Shown here one piece after another: positions 45,055 through 55,273 of a stretch of 64,000 nt of DNA. This DNA comes from Halicephalobus mephisto (lineage: Eukaryota; Nematoda; Chromadorea; Rhabditida; Panagrolaimidae). The translations under genes were made by a program, and so were the position numbers. The stretch covers positions 1-64,000 of the forward strand of contig SWDT01000049.1 of the NCBI GenBank assembly GCA_009193035.1. Direction: 5' to 3'. The first letter of the stretch is position 1; every line of letters begins with the position of its first letter. The notes below the pieces were generated by a model. The model saw only the letters and a list, made by a program, of their open reading frames with translations, made no database searches and had not been told where the DNA came from.

Positions 45055-48000
45055 ATGGCCAAAATTGAGTTTTTAACTTTGTTTATTTCTTGTTTGGTAA
45101 TTTTGGCTTCATGTCAGATGGGATTCCCTGAGGGCAAGCCTTGCGATCAGTCCTTCCATTGCTGGAGGACAGAACCCGTCGACGAAACCGGGATCCCATT
45201 GGAGTTGGTCAACAGAATGAGGATCTCGAAAAGACTGGATATCCCGGTCCTTGGAAGGTCAACTGGAGGTCAGTTTTATTAAAATTAAAATTTCACAAAC
45301 TTTTATTAATTTTTATTAATTTTTTTTTTTAATTTTTATTAATTTTTATTAATTTTTTTTAAAACTTTTATTAATTTTTTTTAAAACTTTTTTAAAATTT
45401 TTATTAATTTTTATTAAATTTTTATTAATTTTTATTTAATTTTTAAAAATTTTTATTAATTTTTTTGAAAATTTTTAAGTTTTATAAAATTGATTTTTTT
45501 ATCATGTTTTATTTGTATCTGAACTTCTATATTTTTATGGATTCTTTTAAAAATGTAAAAAATTAATTTATGATTTACGTATTTTTTCGTAAACAGATAT
45601 TTGAATTTTTTATTTTTCTTGAGTACACACAAAATTGTAATTTTTGGCCTAATAAGAAATGCAAATCGTCACTATTACTTCCCATTTCCGTCACAAATAT
45701 CTTATATTTTATATCATAAAATAGAAAAAAGACAGTATTGTGAAATTGTCTCAACACGAATATCAGGGACCTTAAAGAACTACGGTAACCTATATGTTGT
45801 TTTTATGTGACAATTGTGGTTGTTATCATACTATCAGAGCTCATTGAAGACAGATTCCATCTCTTTTATCATAAAATAGAAAAAGAACGTTTTTGCGAAC
45901 TTGTCTCAACACGAATATCAGGGATCTCGTGAGAACTACAATAACCTATGTGTTGTTTTTATGTGACAATTATGGTTGTTATCATACTATCAGAGCTCGT
46001 TGAAGACAGATTCCATCTCTTTTATCATAAAATAGAAAAAAGACATTATTGCGAATTTGTCTCAACACGAATATCAGGGACCTTAAAGAACTACGGTAAC
46101 CTATGTGTTGTTTTTATGTGACAATTGTGTTACATTTTTGTGACATTTCACAATTGTTATAGAACCAAAAGTCACCCTTTTTTAGATTTGAATGAATTTC
46201 TCAATCTCCTGCAGATGAACCTCCGCACTTCTAAACTTTTTCGAATAAATCTTATTAAAGAACTTCCGGATTTCTTAGTATTGAATCCCTAAACATTTTT
46301 GAGCAAAATTCAATAATGAATTTCTCAGTTCTCTGCAGATAAACCTTTGAATTTTAAATTTTTTTTGAATAAACTTTATTAATGATTTTTTGGACTTTTT
46401 ACGTATGAATTTTTAAGTCTTTTTGAAGATGAACTTTCGTAAATTTTAAGTTTTTCGAACAAACTTCAATAATAAATCTCTGAATTCCTTAGGGACGAAC
46501 TTTCAACTTTTTTAAAATTTATGAAATAAACTTCATTAATAAATTTTCGATTTCTGAACTTTTAACCTTCTAAACTTTGTTAAATAAACTTTATTATGAA
46601 CTTTCAAACCTTTAATTCCCTTAGGAATGAACCTTCAATTTTTTTAAATTTACCGAATAAAATTCATTATTAACTTTCAAATCCTGTATCCCTTAGGAAT
46701 GAATCCCCTAACCCCTCTAAAATTCGTTGAATAAACTTGATTACGAACTTTTAATTCCCAAACTCATTAAGAATAAGTTCCTAATCCTCTAAAATTTGTT
46801 AAATGAACTTCATTGTAAAATTTTAAATTTCAAACTTCTTAAAAATGATCCTTTAATTTTCTAAACTTCATTACGAACCCCTGAACCTCTAGCTTTTTAA
46901 ACTTCATTACGAACCCTCGAACTCCTAGATTTTTAAACTTCATTACGAACCCCCGAACCTCTAGGTTTTTAAACTTCATTACGAACCCCCGAACCCCTAG
47001 GTTTCTAAACTTCATTACGAACCCTCGAACTCCTAGGTTTCTAAACTTCATTACGAACCCCCGAACCCCTAGGTTTCTAAACTTCATTACGAACCCCCCG
47101 AACCCCTAGGTTTCTAAACCTCATTACGAACCCCCGAACTCCTTGGGGGTGAACCCTCTCTTTATTCCTCGATTGCTCACTCAATGAAAATAACTAATTC
47201 AATTTTTGACTTTTTCAAACAATTTATCTACGTCATTTTTGAATATTTTTAACATCTTTGGAATTATAAAGTATGATTTTATTGTGTTTATTTTTGGCAG
47301 ATTTTCCCAAGCTGGATTAATGTTTTTGAAATTCTAAATTTCTTGAAAGATTAGATTAATTTGAATTTTTGGAAATATTTGACCCTTGGCCCGGATTTTA
47401 AAAAATATAAACGTCTTTGGAACTTTTTTTTTATTAAATTTGTTTCTTTATCCGGTTGTATTTTGGTTCCTGGACTTGGAAAATAGGTACTTTTAAAATC
47501 GAAGATAAATTAACTCCGTAAATGCTCCAGATGGATCAATTTGAAAAAATTTAAGATTTTGAAAGTTGTAATTTATATTTTTAAATCGTTTAATTATAAC
47601 TTTTAAGTGTCGTTTTTGAATTTTTTAATATGTAGTTTTTTATTTCCAATTTTTTAAAAATACTTCCAACCGAAATTGCCTTAGGGATCGAATTCCCTCA
47701 GGCGTTCTGAAGAAGTTTTTTTTAAAGACATTAAATTGATTTTTTGTAACTTTATTGTTTATTCTAGAAAAGTGGTATTCGGTAAATACTGCTAAAAATA
47801 AAACTCAATTAACTCCGTAAATGCTCCAGATGGATCAATTTGAGAAAACATAAGATTTTCAAACTTGAAATTTACATTTTTTTATTTATAAAAAGTTTTA
47901 AAATCTATATTTTTTAATTTATAAAAATCTTAAAATTTGTAATTTTGAAGACCATATTTAAGTTTTCTAATGTACTGTATATTTCTTGAAATTGTTATGA

Positions 48001-48173
48001 TGAGGAAGTAGTTTTATTTCGAAAGTTAATTTTTAAACCCCTGAGGGAAGTACCGTAATTGAACCCTAATTTACTAATCAGAACTTTTTCCAGCTCGATG
48101 TCGATGCAAAGAAGGCACTTGTCAGTTGTTCCTGATTCCGCAGCAGAGGTATCTGCCTTGTGATGAATTCTGA
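45055..48173 (+). CDS. Small secreted cysteine-rich protein
   Basis: I do not recognise the family. Two exons, 45055-45268 and 48094-48173, join in phase over a 2825-bp intron and give 97 residues. A signal peptide (MAKIEFLTLFISCLVILASC) is followed by a mature part with six cysteines: GKPCDQSFHC near the start, then RCRCKEGTC and a final LPCDEF. The middle (RISKRLDIPVLGR) is basic. The ATG lies 12 nt after an AATTTTTAG acceptor. Spacing is C-x5-C, a gap of about 35, then C-x-C-x4-C-x12-C. A secreted effector, antimicrobial peptide or matrix peptide are all possible. The precise phase match (G|CT) and strong TTTTTCCAG acceptor support joining the two exons. Confidence 0.7.
45700..46140. repeat. 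156-bp tandem repeat, three copies
   Basis: Units begin near 45748, 45903 and 46059 with GTCTCAACACGAATATCAGGG and include TTATGTGACAATTGTGGTTG and AGACAGATTCCATCTC. The GTCTCAACA and ATATCAGGGA words recall the dispersed repeat at 27627-28026. Confidence 0.9.
46860..47150. repeat. 36-bp tandem repeat, about eight copies
   Basis: Unit AAACTTCATTACGAACCC followed by CCGAACCCCTAGGTTTCT. It keeps a minus-strand frame open (FRNLGVRGFVMK repeats), which is a by-product of the 36-bp period. It grades leftward into degenerate copies from about 46200. Confidence 0.9.
47487..47890. repeat. Second 302-bp repeat dimer
   Basis: Same sequence and orientation as 40257-40800 (AACTCCGTAAATGCTCCAGA, CAACCGAAATTGCCTTAGGG). 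The second copy is truncated near 47890. Confidence 0.85.
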
Positions 48174-48384
48174 AATTGTAAATTTTTCGTCTGAAAAAAC
48201 CTATTTGGTGGATAAATAGATACCAAACTGTTTTTATACAAACTTAAACATTTTTTATTTTAATGGTTTTCTCGCATTAAACGTAGTAATCTTTTTTACT
48301 ACTGATTAGAATCGGTTTTTTTATTGCTTCAGATTTGAATAATTAAATCAAAGAAAGTAATAATTATAACAACTACGGTAAAAC

Positions 48385-48835
48385 AAGATATAGTAGAACT
48401 TGGATATGAGATACCTCCTTGGGACCAGGTAAAGTGTATGTTATAAGAAAGGATATACAGTAGAACTTGGATATGAGATATTTCCTTAAGACCGACGAAA
48501 GCGTATCTGATAAGAAAGGATATACAGTAGAACTTGGATATGAGATATTTCCTTAAGACCGACGAAAGCATATTTTATAAGAAAGGATATACAGTAGAAC
48601 TTGGATATGAGATACCCCCTTGGGACCGGGTAAAGCGTATTTTATAAGAAAGGATATACAGTAGAACTTGGATATGAGATACCCTCTTGAGACCAGCCAA
48701 AGCATATGTTATAAGAAAGGATATATCATAGCCGAGGTAAATTTGAAAGCAGACTAACCAAACTCACTCACACCGTATGCTATAACAAGAGATATGTTAT
48801 ACCAGGGGTATCTTATATTCAAGTTCTACTGTATA
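48385..48835. repeat. 67-bp minisatellite, inverted relative to 37285-37675
   Basis: Units spaced exactly 67 bp (GAAAGGATATACAGTAGAAC at about 48447, 48514, 48581, 48648, 48715) end in the same end module as the left copy, on the opposite strand (GAAAGCAGACTAACCAAACT, then ATTCAAGTTCTACTGTAT). Confidence 0.92.
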
Positions 48836-49599
48836 AGACATTACTGTTGTATTTGTTGGTTCAAGTGACCCGCGTACAGATGAGAAGAGTAGAGTTGGAG
48901 AAAAAGTTTATCTTACAAATGCTCGAGGCACAATACAAAATTGCTGTACCAGACTCGACACACGCAACAAATGTATTAATTCCCGCCAAAAGGAACTGTA
49001 TGTTTCCTTTTCAGTAATAAAAGAATCCATGTAGGACCAGACACTGTCAGAATAAGAATAAGAGAATCCATGCGGGACCAGAAACTGTCAGAATAAGAAT
49101 AAAAGAATCCATGCGGGACCAGACACTGTCAGAATAAGAATAAGAGAATCCATGCGAGACCAAGCAGTCCATGTTGATGTTAAGGAAATCTGTTCAGGAT
49201 CAAGCAGTTCTTGTCGGTTGCAATTTCTACAAAAAATGAAATGCCCGATCTAACAATAAAGAAATAAAGTTCCTTAGGGTTGAAGAAGTACTATATGCAG
49301 ATATTAGTTTGATGACCTACTTTGAATGAACATCAACTCCAAACTTGAAGATGTACTGTAAGTAGATATCAGTTTTGAACTCGAAGATCTACTCTAGATG
49401 ATTATTGATTTTGATTTAATTCGAATTCAGAGTTTTGCACTCGTAAATTTCGCATTCGAACTTGGAAATTTAAAAAAATCAATATTGTGATTTATTTTGA
49501 AGCGAAATTTCACTTGTCTTAGAGAATAGACAAGTTTGTTGTAGTTATCAAGAGATTTCATATTTTGCAATATTTTCACCACTAATTACTCCGATCAAG

Positions 49600-50140
49600 T
49601 CGGTAATTTTGTTCTTAATATGATTTTTTGGAGTTTTCGTGGTGGGAGTTGATTTTGTTTTTAGAAAATTATGTTTTGTTTTTTATTGACTATTTCAACA
49701 ATAATATTATCATCATAATTATTAACAATTTTCGTGGTGGGAGTTGACTTTGTTTTTAGAAAATTATGTTTTGTTTTTTATTGACTATTTCAACAATAAT
49801 ATTATCATCATAATTATTAATAATTTTCGTGGTGGGAGTTGACTTTGTTTTTAAAAAATTATGTTTCGTTCTTTATTGACTATTTCAATAATAATATTAT
49901 TATCATAATTATTAATAATTTTCATGGTGGGAGTTGATTTTGTTTTTAGAAAATTATGTTTTGTTTTTTATTGACTATTTCAACAATAATATTATTATCA
50001 TAATTATCAACAATTTTCGTGGCAAGAGTTGACTTCATTCATCTCCCTTGGTTATTTTTGTCTTAATTCTAAATTGCTCCAGGAAACACAATTTCGTCAT
50101 GATCTTCAAGGATTTCCGTCGTAGGAGTTTATTTTTTATT
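49600..50140. repeat. 95-bp tandem array, five copies
   Basis: TTTTCGTGGTGGGAGTTGA recurs near 49638, 49733, 49828, 49923 and 50018 with TTTTATTGACTATTTCAACA and ATTATCATCATAATTATTAA between. It is a locally homogenised version of the 42840-44030 satellite. Confidence 0.9.
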
Positions 50141-50271
50141 TCGTAATAACTACCTATTTTTAAAATAACAATTGAATATTTTTGATTTTTTCAAAATTCA
50201 AGGGAAAAATAAAAATTTTAGAATTATCATCTTGAAAAATTTATTTTTTAAAATTAAAATTATTTAAAATT

Positions 50272-53200
50272 TTAATCATTTTCAGCAGGATCTGTCCATT
50301 TGGATTTTCCGCCGAGAGATCTAAGTTCTTCTTGATTAAGTAAAAGATCCAGATGAATGGCCCTGAATACAGTATCCCTGGAGTCGATCATGGCCAAACG
50401 ATATCTCTCTGCCTAAATATATAAAAATTATAAATCGAAATTATTACAAAATTTTTAGAGTATTTTAGAAAAATCCAAAATTTTAAATTTTAGAAATTTT
50501 TTATTTTCAAGATTCTCGAGAAATTCAGAATGTTCTTTTGGATTCTAGAAGATTCTAAAAATTTTAGAAATTTTAAGGAAATTCATAGATTTTAAAAAGT
50601 TTCTTCTGGATTCCAGAAGATTTCAAAAATCTCAGAATTTTCTACTGAATTCTAGAAGATTCTAGAAATTTCAGAAGTTTATTTGAATTCTAGAAGATTC
50701 TAGAAATTCCAGAAGTTTCTTTCTGATTCTAGAAGATTCTAAAAGTTTCAGAAACTTCTTTTGAATTCTAGAAGATTCCAAAAACCTCAGAAGTTTTTTG
50801 TGGATTCTGAAACTTTCACTGAATTTGAACAGTCTTCAGAAGCTTCTATAAGAGTTCTGAAATCTGTCCTTGGATTCTAGAAAGCTCCAGAAACTTCTAT
50901 GAGATTCTGAAAGATTTCAGAAATGTTCAAAAAACCTTTCATAGAATTTTAAATATTATTAAATAATAACTGACATATTCGTGATCTTTGGCTTCCAAAG
51001 CTTGACTCATTTTCTTCTTCATCTCGACGATTCTGGCTTCGTACTCTTCTAATCTCTCCACGGCTCGTCTACAAGTAGTGGCTTCTACAATTCTGTCGTT
51101 ACTAAGTGCTCTTTGTTGTTTTTCCTTGAGTACTTGTTTGATCAACCTAACTGAAGTCAGGGGTTCGGACCCCAGCCGATCCCCTTCGCTCTTGAATCCG
51201 TCTCCTTCACTTAAAACCAATCATACCTGGATTACTCGGATTTATAAAAATAAAAATAAATTCTCTATCATCCGACACTTATGTCACAGGCATCTGTGTC
51301 CCGAAAATTTACGTGCAAATTTGTGTCCCAGACAGTTCTGTTCCAAATTTAATGATGTTAAATTTAGAAATATAATTTTCGTCAAATTTCCATATAAAAA
51401 AGTAGTTATCTAAAGTAAATTTTTGTTTTTAATTTTTAAATTAAAGTCATTAGTTTAGGATGCATATCTGAGACGAAAATATCGTGTAACTAACTTTTTA
51501 GAACGCAAATATCCGGGGTACAGAAATCTGAGACATATCTCTTTAAGATATAGATGTTCGGGACACAAATATCCGAAGTAAAAAAATCTGAGATATACTT
51601 TTAAGATTTAATTACTTAGGACATAAATATCGAGGGTATAAGGATCTGAGACATATTTTTAAGATATAAATGTTCGGGACACAAATATCCGAGGTACAAA
51701 AATCTGATATATATTCCTTTAAGATATAATTACCTAGGACATAAATATCGAGGGTACAAGGATCTGAGACATATCTCTTTAAGATATAAATGTTCGGGAC
51801 ACAAATATCCGAAGTAAAAAAATCTGATATATATTCCTTTAAAACATAAATGCTCGGGACACATACTCTAGGACATAATTGTCTGGGACACAAGTGTCTA
51901 GGACAGTAATATCTAAGACATGAATTCTCAGGACACATACTCTAGGGTATGATTGTCTGGGACATATCCGTCTAAGACAAATTTCCAGGACATAATTGTT
52001 CGAAACACAAGTATCTAGGGTAGAAATATTCAGAAAAATCTGGAATAAATCCGTCTAAGACAAACATCCAGGACACAGATACTTGGAACAGAAGTATCCG
52101 GGACACAAGCGTCATATAACTGAACTTTCCCACCTGCTGTAAGGCATAGATTGGGATTTGTAATCGTCGTCGTTGTTTCTGCCATGGGATGAACCGGATT
52201 TTTCGAGTTTTTCGATTTCTTTTTCTCTTTTTTTTCTTTCTGCAAGTTCTTTGGCAGATGGCTGGATATTGGTGTAGCCGTAGATGGTTAATTCTTTCAG
52301 ATGGATACTGTTTCCTTCATATGGTCCGTAAATGACCATCCAGACGAATTGTCCAACAACATCCATGAAAAGTGTTTTGGATTCAAAAGTTTTTTCGCCT
52401 TTGTGTCTTCGTTCGAAGGTTACGGTAGATCGTTTATCGTATTTGGCCTTCTTAGCGTCGTTGTATGTTGGTTCTTTTTCTTCATCTTCTTCTTCGTCAG
52501 AATCATCCGATGACTGAGAATTCTGCGGCATTCCAACTCGGACTTCGATTTTTGTCGCTGGAATTTTAGTTATTTTAATGTTAAAAGATTTAAAACTTTT
52601 TTACGAAATGGTCCCGACACGAATTTTCGGAACTTATTAGGAATTTTTTATCTTAGGTTCTATGGATTTTAGAAGATTCTAGAAAATTTTATTCATGGTA
52701 TTATAAAAATAAAAAATGAATTTTTTACGAAATTGTCCCAACAAGAATTTTTTGAACTTATTAGAACCCTCTAAAACTATTAATTTCAAAGTTCTATGAA
52801 TTTTAAAAGATTCAACAAAATTTTATTCATGTTATTATGAAGATAAAAAATGAATTTTTTTATGAAATTGTCCTAACACGAATTTTTGGAACTTATTACA
52901 AACTTCTAAAACTATTAATTTCAAAGTTCTATGAATTCTAGAAACTTACAAAACTTTAATCATGGTGTTATGAAAATAAAAAATAAACTTTTTTACGAAA
53001 TTGTTCCGATCCGAATTTCTATCATTTTTAAGAACTTCTTGATTTTTAATTTAAATTTTAGAAATGTTTATATTTTGAAAATTGAATTTTCAGAATTTCG
53101 AAATTTTTAATAAAATTTAAAAAACTCACGTAAACAACTATCGGAACATCCGATCATGAATTTCCAAATATTCACTGGTTTCGGAAACGCAAGAATCACA

Positions 53201-53343
53201 TCCATCGGGAATCTGGAAGAATTTTCTGATTCCCAGCCTCTCGAAGATTCAATCGCTCTCTGGAATCTTCGAGGAGACTCTTCTCCGACGACGATCGCTT
53301 TCCATTTTAATTCTTCGAAATTCGGTTTTTGTTTTTTCGACAT
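50272..53343 (-). CDS. CEP104: Short CEP104-like protein (jelly-roll plus coiled coil)
   Basis: Four minus-strand exons, 53343-53130, 52557-52134, 51209-50975 and 50412-50272, join in phase and give 337 residues. The N-terminal half resembles the CEP104 jelly-roll domain (RGWESENSSRFPMDVILAF, VNIWKFMIGCSDSCLPTKIE, FMDVVGQFVWMVIYG). An acidic insert (DDSDEEEDEEKE) follows the first strands. The second half is a charged coiled coil (IKQVLKEKQQRALSNDR, EAKDHEYAERYRLAM) like the segment after the jelly-roll in CEP104. The TOG domain and zinc fingers of full CEP104 (about 925 residues) are absent. CEP104 acts at ciliary tips on microtubule ends. The exon-3 acceptor is a weak TTTTAAG. The ATG lies 138 nt downstream of the RPA2 stop, so this is a probable second cistron, although no clear TTTCAG is seen in that gap. 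Confidence 0.65.
50543..50783. promoter_or_regulatory. 39-bp array of heat-shock elements in CEP104-like intron 3
   Basis: TTCTAGAAGATTCTAGAA, a perfect four-unit nTTCnnGAAn heat-shock element, occurs at 50650 and 50688. Close variants lie at 50543, 50611, 50727 and 50766. Spacing is 38-39 bp from 50611 onward. The motif is the HSF1 consensus; binding here is inferred. Confidence 0.7.
51480..52100. repeat. Tandem repeat of about 118 bp in CEP104-like intron 2
   Basis: TGTTCGGGACACAAATATCC recurs near 51555, 51671 and 51792 with AAATCTGAGACATATCTCTT. Beyond 51860 shorter units (CTCTAGGACATAATTGTCTGG) continue to 52100. Confidence 0.8.
52600..53020. repeat. 134-bp repeat in CEP104-like intron 1
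   Basis: Four units, near 52612, 52735, 52869 and 53003, with GTCCCGACACGAATTTTTGG and TCTATGAATTTTAGAAGATT. The inverted version lies in the COG2 intron at 56640-57090. Confidence 0.85.
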
Positions 53344-53481
53344 TTTCAAAATGATTTTAGTTTTTGCAAAATTCGTCCAAAATTTAGTCTCCCAGCAACG
53401 TGTACAAGTTAAAAACAATTGTTGCCAATGGCATCGTTCCAACAAAATACAAGAAAAACAAAAATCGTAAAAAATAATAAA

Positions 53482-54888
53482 TTACGGAACCACAGCATAA
53501 TGATCGTCATCCAGGGTGTTGTACAAAAGACCGTTGGCAGTGAGGTAATCGAGATCTGATTGGAAGTTGGCATCTCCGTTCACGGCTTGTTTGATGTTCT
53601 TCACGTGAACACCTTCTTCGGTTTCGATCATTTTTATATGAGTGTAAATTCGATTTTGCTGATCGTTTTGAATTTGGTCATTAGCAAACTTGTTTTGCAT
53701 CACACCGTAAGACTTCTGAGGCGCAGAACCGCTGGCAAAATTCTGACGAGTGGTCGGGGTCGTCGGCCCTTGCAATTGACGGTTATTGCTTGCTGGGGGT
53801 TCTGGAGACAACATCGTGCCGTTGAAGTAGTCTCCAAGCTCGGGAAGACGGTTAGGGATATCCTGAAGAGACGTAAAATCAACAACATAATTCATAAAAT
53901 CAAAGATCAACTTTGTTTCAAAATTGTCTGGTTGTGAAATTTGAAAAATTTTTAGGATGCTTGATTTCGGAAAGCTTAATGGAATTCAGGAAATTCTAAG
54001 AACTTACAGAATCAGCCACATTATTAGAGAAATTAAAAATGAACTTTTTTATATAACATTTTCGCCACGAATTTCCAACTTTTTAGGAACCAAAATACTT
54101 TAAACTTTTGATTTCTTGTGATTACGTAATTTTACATAACCCATTAATGAAATTCCTAAACCTATATTTCATCTGAATGAACCTGGGGACTTTTCAATTT
54201 GGATATATAAAGTACGAAATATTTTTTACTTTTTAAGGTCGATTTTCATATATGAAAGTAATAATATATGCGGAAAAATTACAATTAGTCCCGAAATAGC
54301 TTGATGAAGACAAATTTTGGCTATAAAAAACCGTACCTTTGAGAAAAACAACTCAGCGACTCTGCACTCCTTCGGGAAACATTCAAGTTCACCTTGTTCG
54401 TCGACTGGTCTGATCTGAAGAGCAATGACACTGGAAACACTGTCGAATGAACGGATTCTTCCGAAAATGAAGACGTTTGTTCCTTCGACGTAAGTTTGAG
54501 ACTCTGTAGCTCCCTGAAAATCCGGAAAAATAACTTTTCATATATGAAAACTTACATCCAATGAAAGGTAATGGATGACGGAGAAGGTGACATCCGGATC
54601 TCCGTTGATGTCGGCGATTTTGTAAGTGGCAGAAGAGGGATCACTGAGATCGGCCTCCTTGATGACACCGATCATCCTAACATGCCCGAATTTGTAGTTT
54701 CCGATTGTTAACAATTCTTCACCAGGATTAATTCTTTGCAATGTAGCTACAGTAACCGGGAATCTGAAGTTGGCGTATTCGTTGTTCGCCGCCTGAGGGG
54801 CTCCTTGTCCAGTGCCCTGGGTCGTAAAAGAAGCATCACCTCCCCATCCTCCTTGGGCTCCGAACGCGTTGAAACTAGCATCCATCAT
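53482..54888 (-). CDS. RPA2: Replication protein A 32-kDa subunit (RPA2), with a one-base frameshift
   Basis: RPA2 is the middle subunit of the single-strand DNA-binding heterotrimer. Minus-strand exons are 54888-54556, 54514-54337 and 53910-53482. Exon 1 has a Gly/Gln-rich N-terminus (FNAFGAQGGWGG) and an OB-fold start (FPVTVATLQRI, VRMIGVIKEADLSD). Exon 2 continues the OB-fold (ESQTYVEG, then NVFIFGRIRSFDSVSSVIAL). Exon 3 ends in a winged-helix domain (VKNIKQAVNGDANF, YLTANGLLYNTLDDDHYAVV). Exon 2 is 178 nt. The first 11 codons fit one frame and the rest fit the next frame, so one extra A near 54480-54482 breaks the reading. A downstream AG (exon from 54504) would restore the frame but lose TESQTYVEG. 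The exon-3 acceptor (AAAG) is weak. The ATG lies 11 nt after a TTTTTAG acceptor. Confidence 0.85.
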
Positions 54889-55273
54889 TTTCGAAAACAC
54901 TAAAAATAAAAATCTTAAAAATCTTAAGTTTTAAAAAATCCAATTTTTTCCGACAAATTTTCGCGCCGAAATTTTCAAACTCAAATCACGAAAAATCTTT
55001 TCGTTCCGGGACCTAATTTAGTTCTCTCGTAATTACAACATAGACTATTTCGAAGTCATTTTTAAACTAAGAAACGAAATTAAATTAAAACTAAAAAGTC
55101 AAAAAATTTCAACATTCTTCGGTGAAATTTCGCGCGAAAATTTTCAAAAACTCAAATAACGAAAGGAAAGTTTCGTTCCAGGACCCGATTCAGTTCTGTC
55201 GTGGCAACAACGCGGATCTTTTTCCGATTTTGTTTAATTTTTACATTATTTATTTCATATTTATTTTTGTCTG
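54889..55273. promoter_or_regulatory. Divergent RPA2/COG2 promoter with duplicated TTTCGCGC element
   Basis: Two copies of an 80-bp block, at about 54957-55035 and 55127-55205, share TTTCGCGC, then AAATTTTCAAA, CTCAAAT, AACGAAA, TTTCGTTCC and GGACC. TTTCGCGC is the E2F consensus, and TTCAAA is the complement of a CHR element. RPA2 is an S-phase gene, so cell-cycle control is a reasonable inference. Confidence 0.55.

Larger units (their letters stand above)
48174..50271. other. Intergenic region with three tandem arrays
   Basis: It holds the 67-bp array (48385-48835), a 45-bp array at 49016-49170 (AGAATCCATGCGGGACCAGA, CTGTCAGAATAAGAATAA; about three and a half copies) and a 95-bp array (49600-50140). 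48850-49000 is non-repetitive with no open frame of note. Confidence 0.65.

Noticed and set aside
46839..47087. Minus-strand open frame of KFRNLGVRGFVM repeats
   Set aside because: Made by a 36-bp non-coding tandem repeat whose length is a multiple of three; it lies in an intron and has no splice or start context.
48447..48720. CRISPR-like array
   Set aside because: Units repeat in full every 67 bp with no unique spacers, and the genome is eukaryotic; it is a minisatellite.
51160..51190. GGGTTCGGACCCC as a possible tRNA B box
   Set aside because: It lies inside a coding exon of the CEP104-like gene and no cloverleaf can be drawn around it. No tRNA or rRNA gene was seen in the window.
53107..53445. 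Upstream extension of the CEP104-like protein to 53445
   Set aside because: It begins at a non-ATG codon and reads cysteine/tryptophan-rich sequence unlike the family; the ATG at 53343 fits better.
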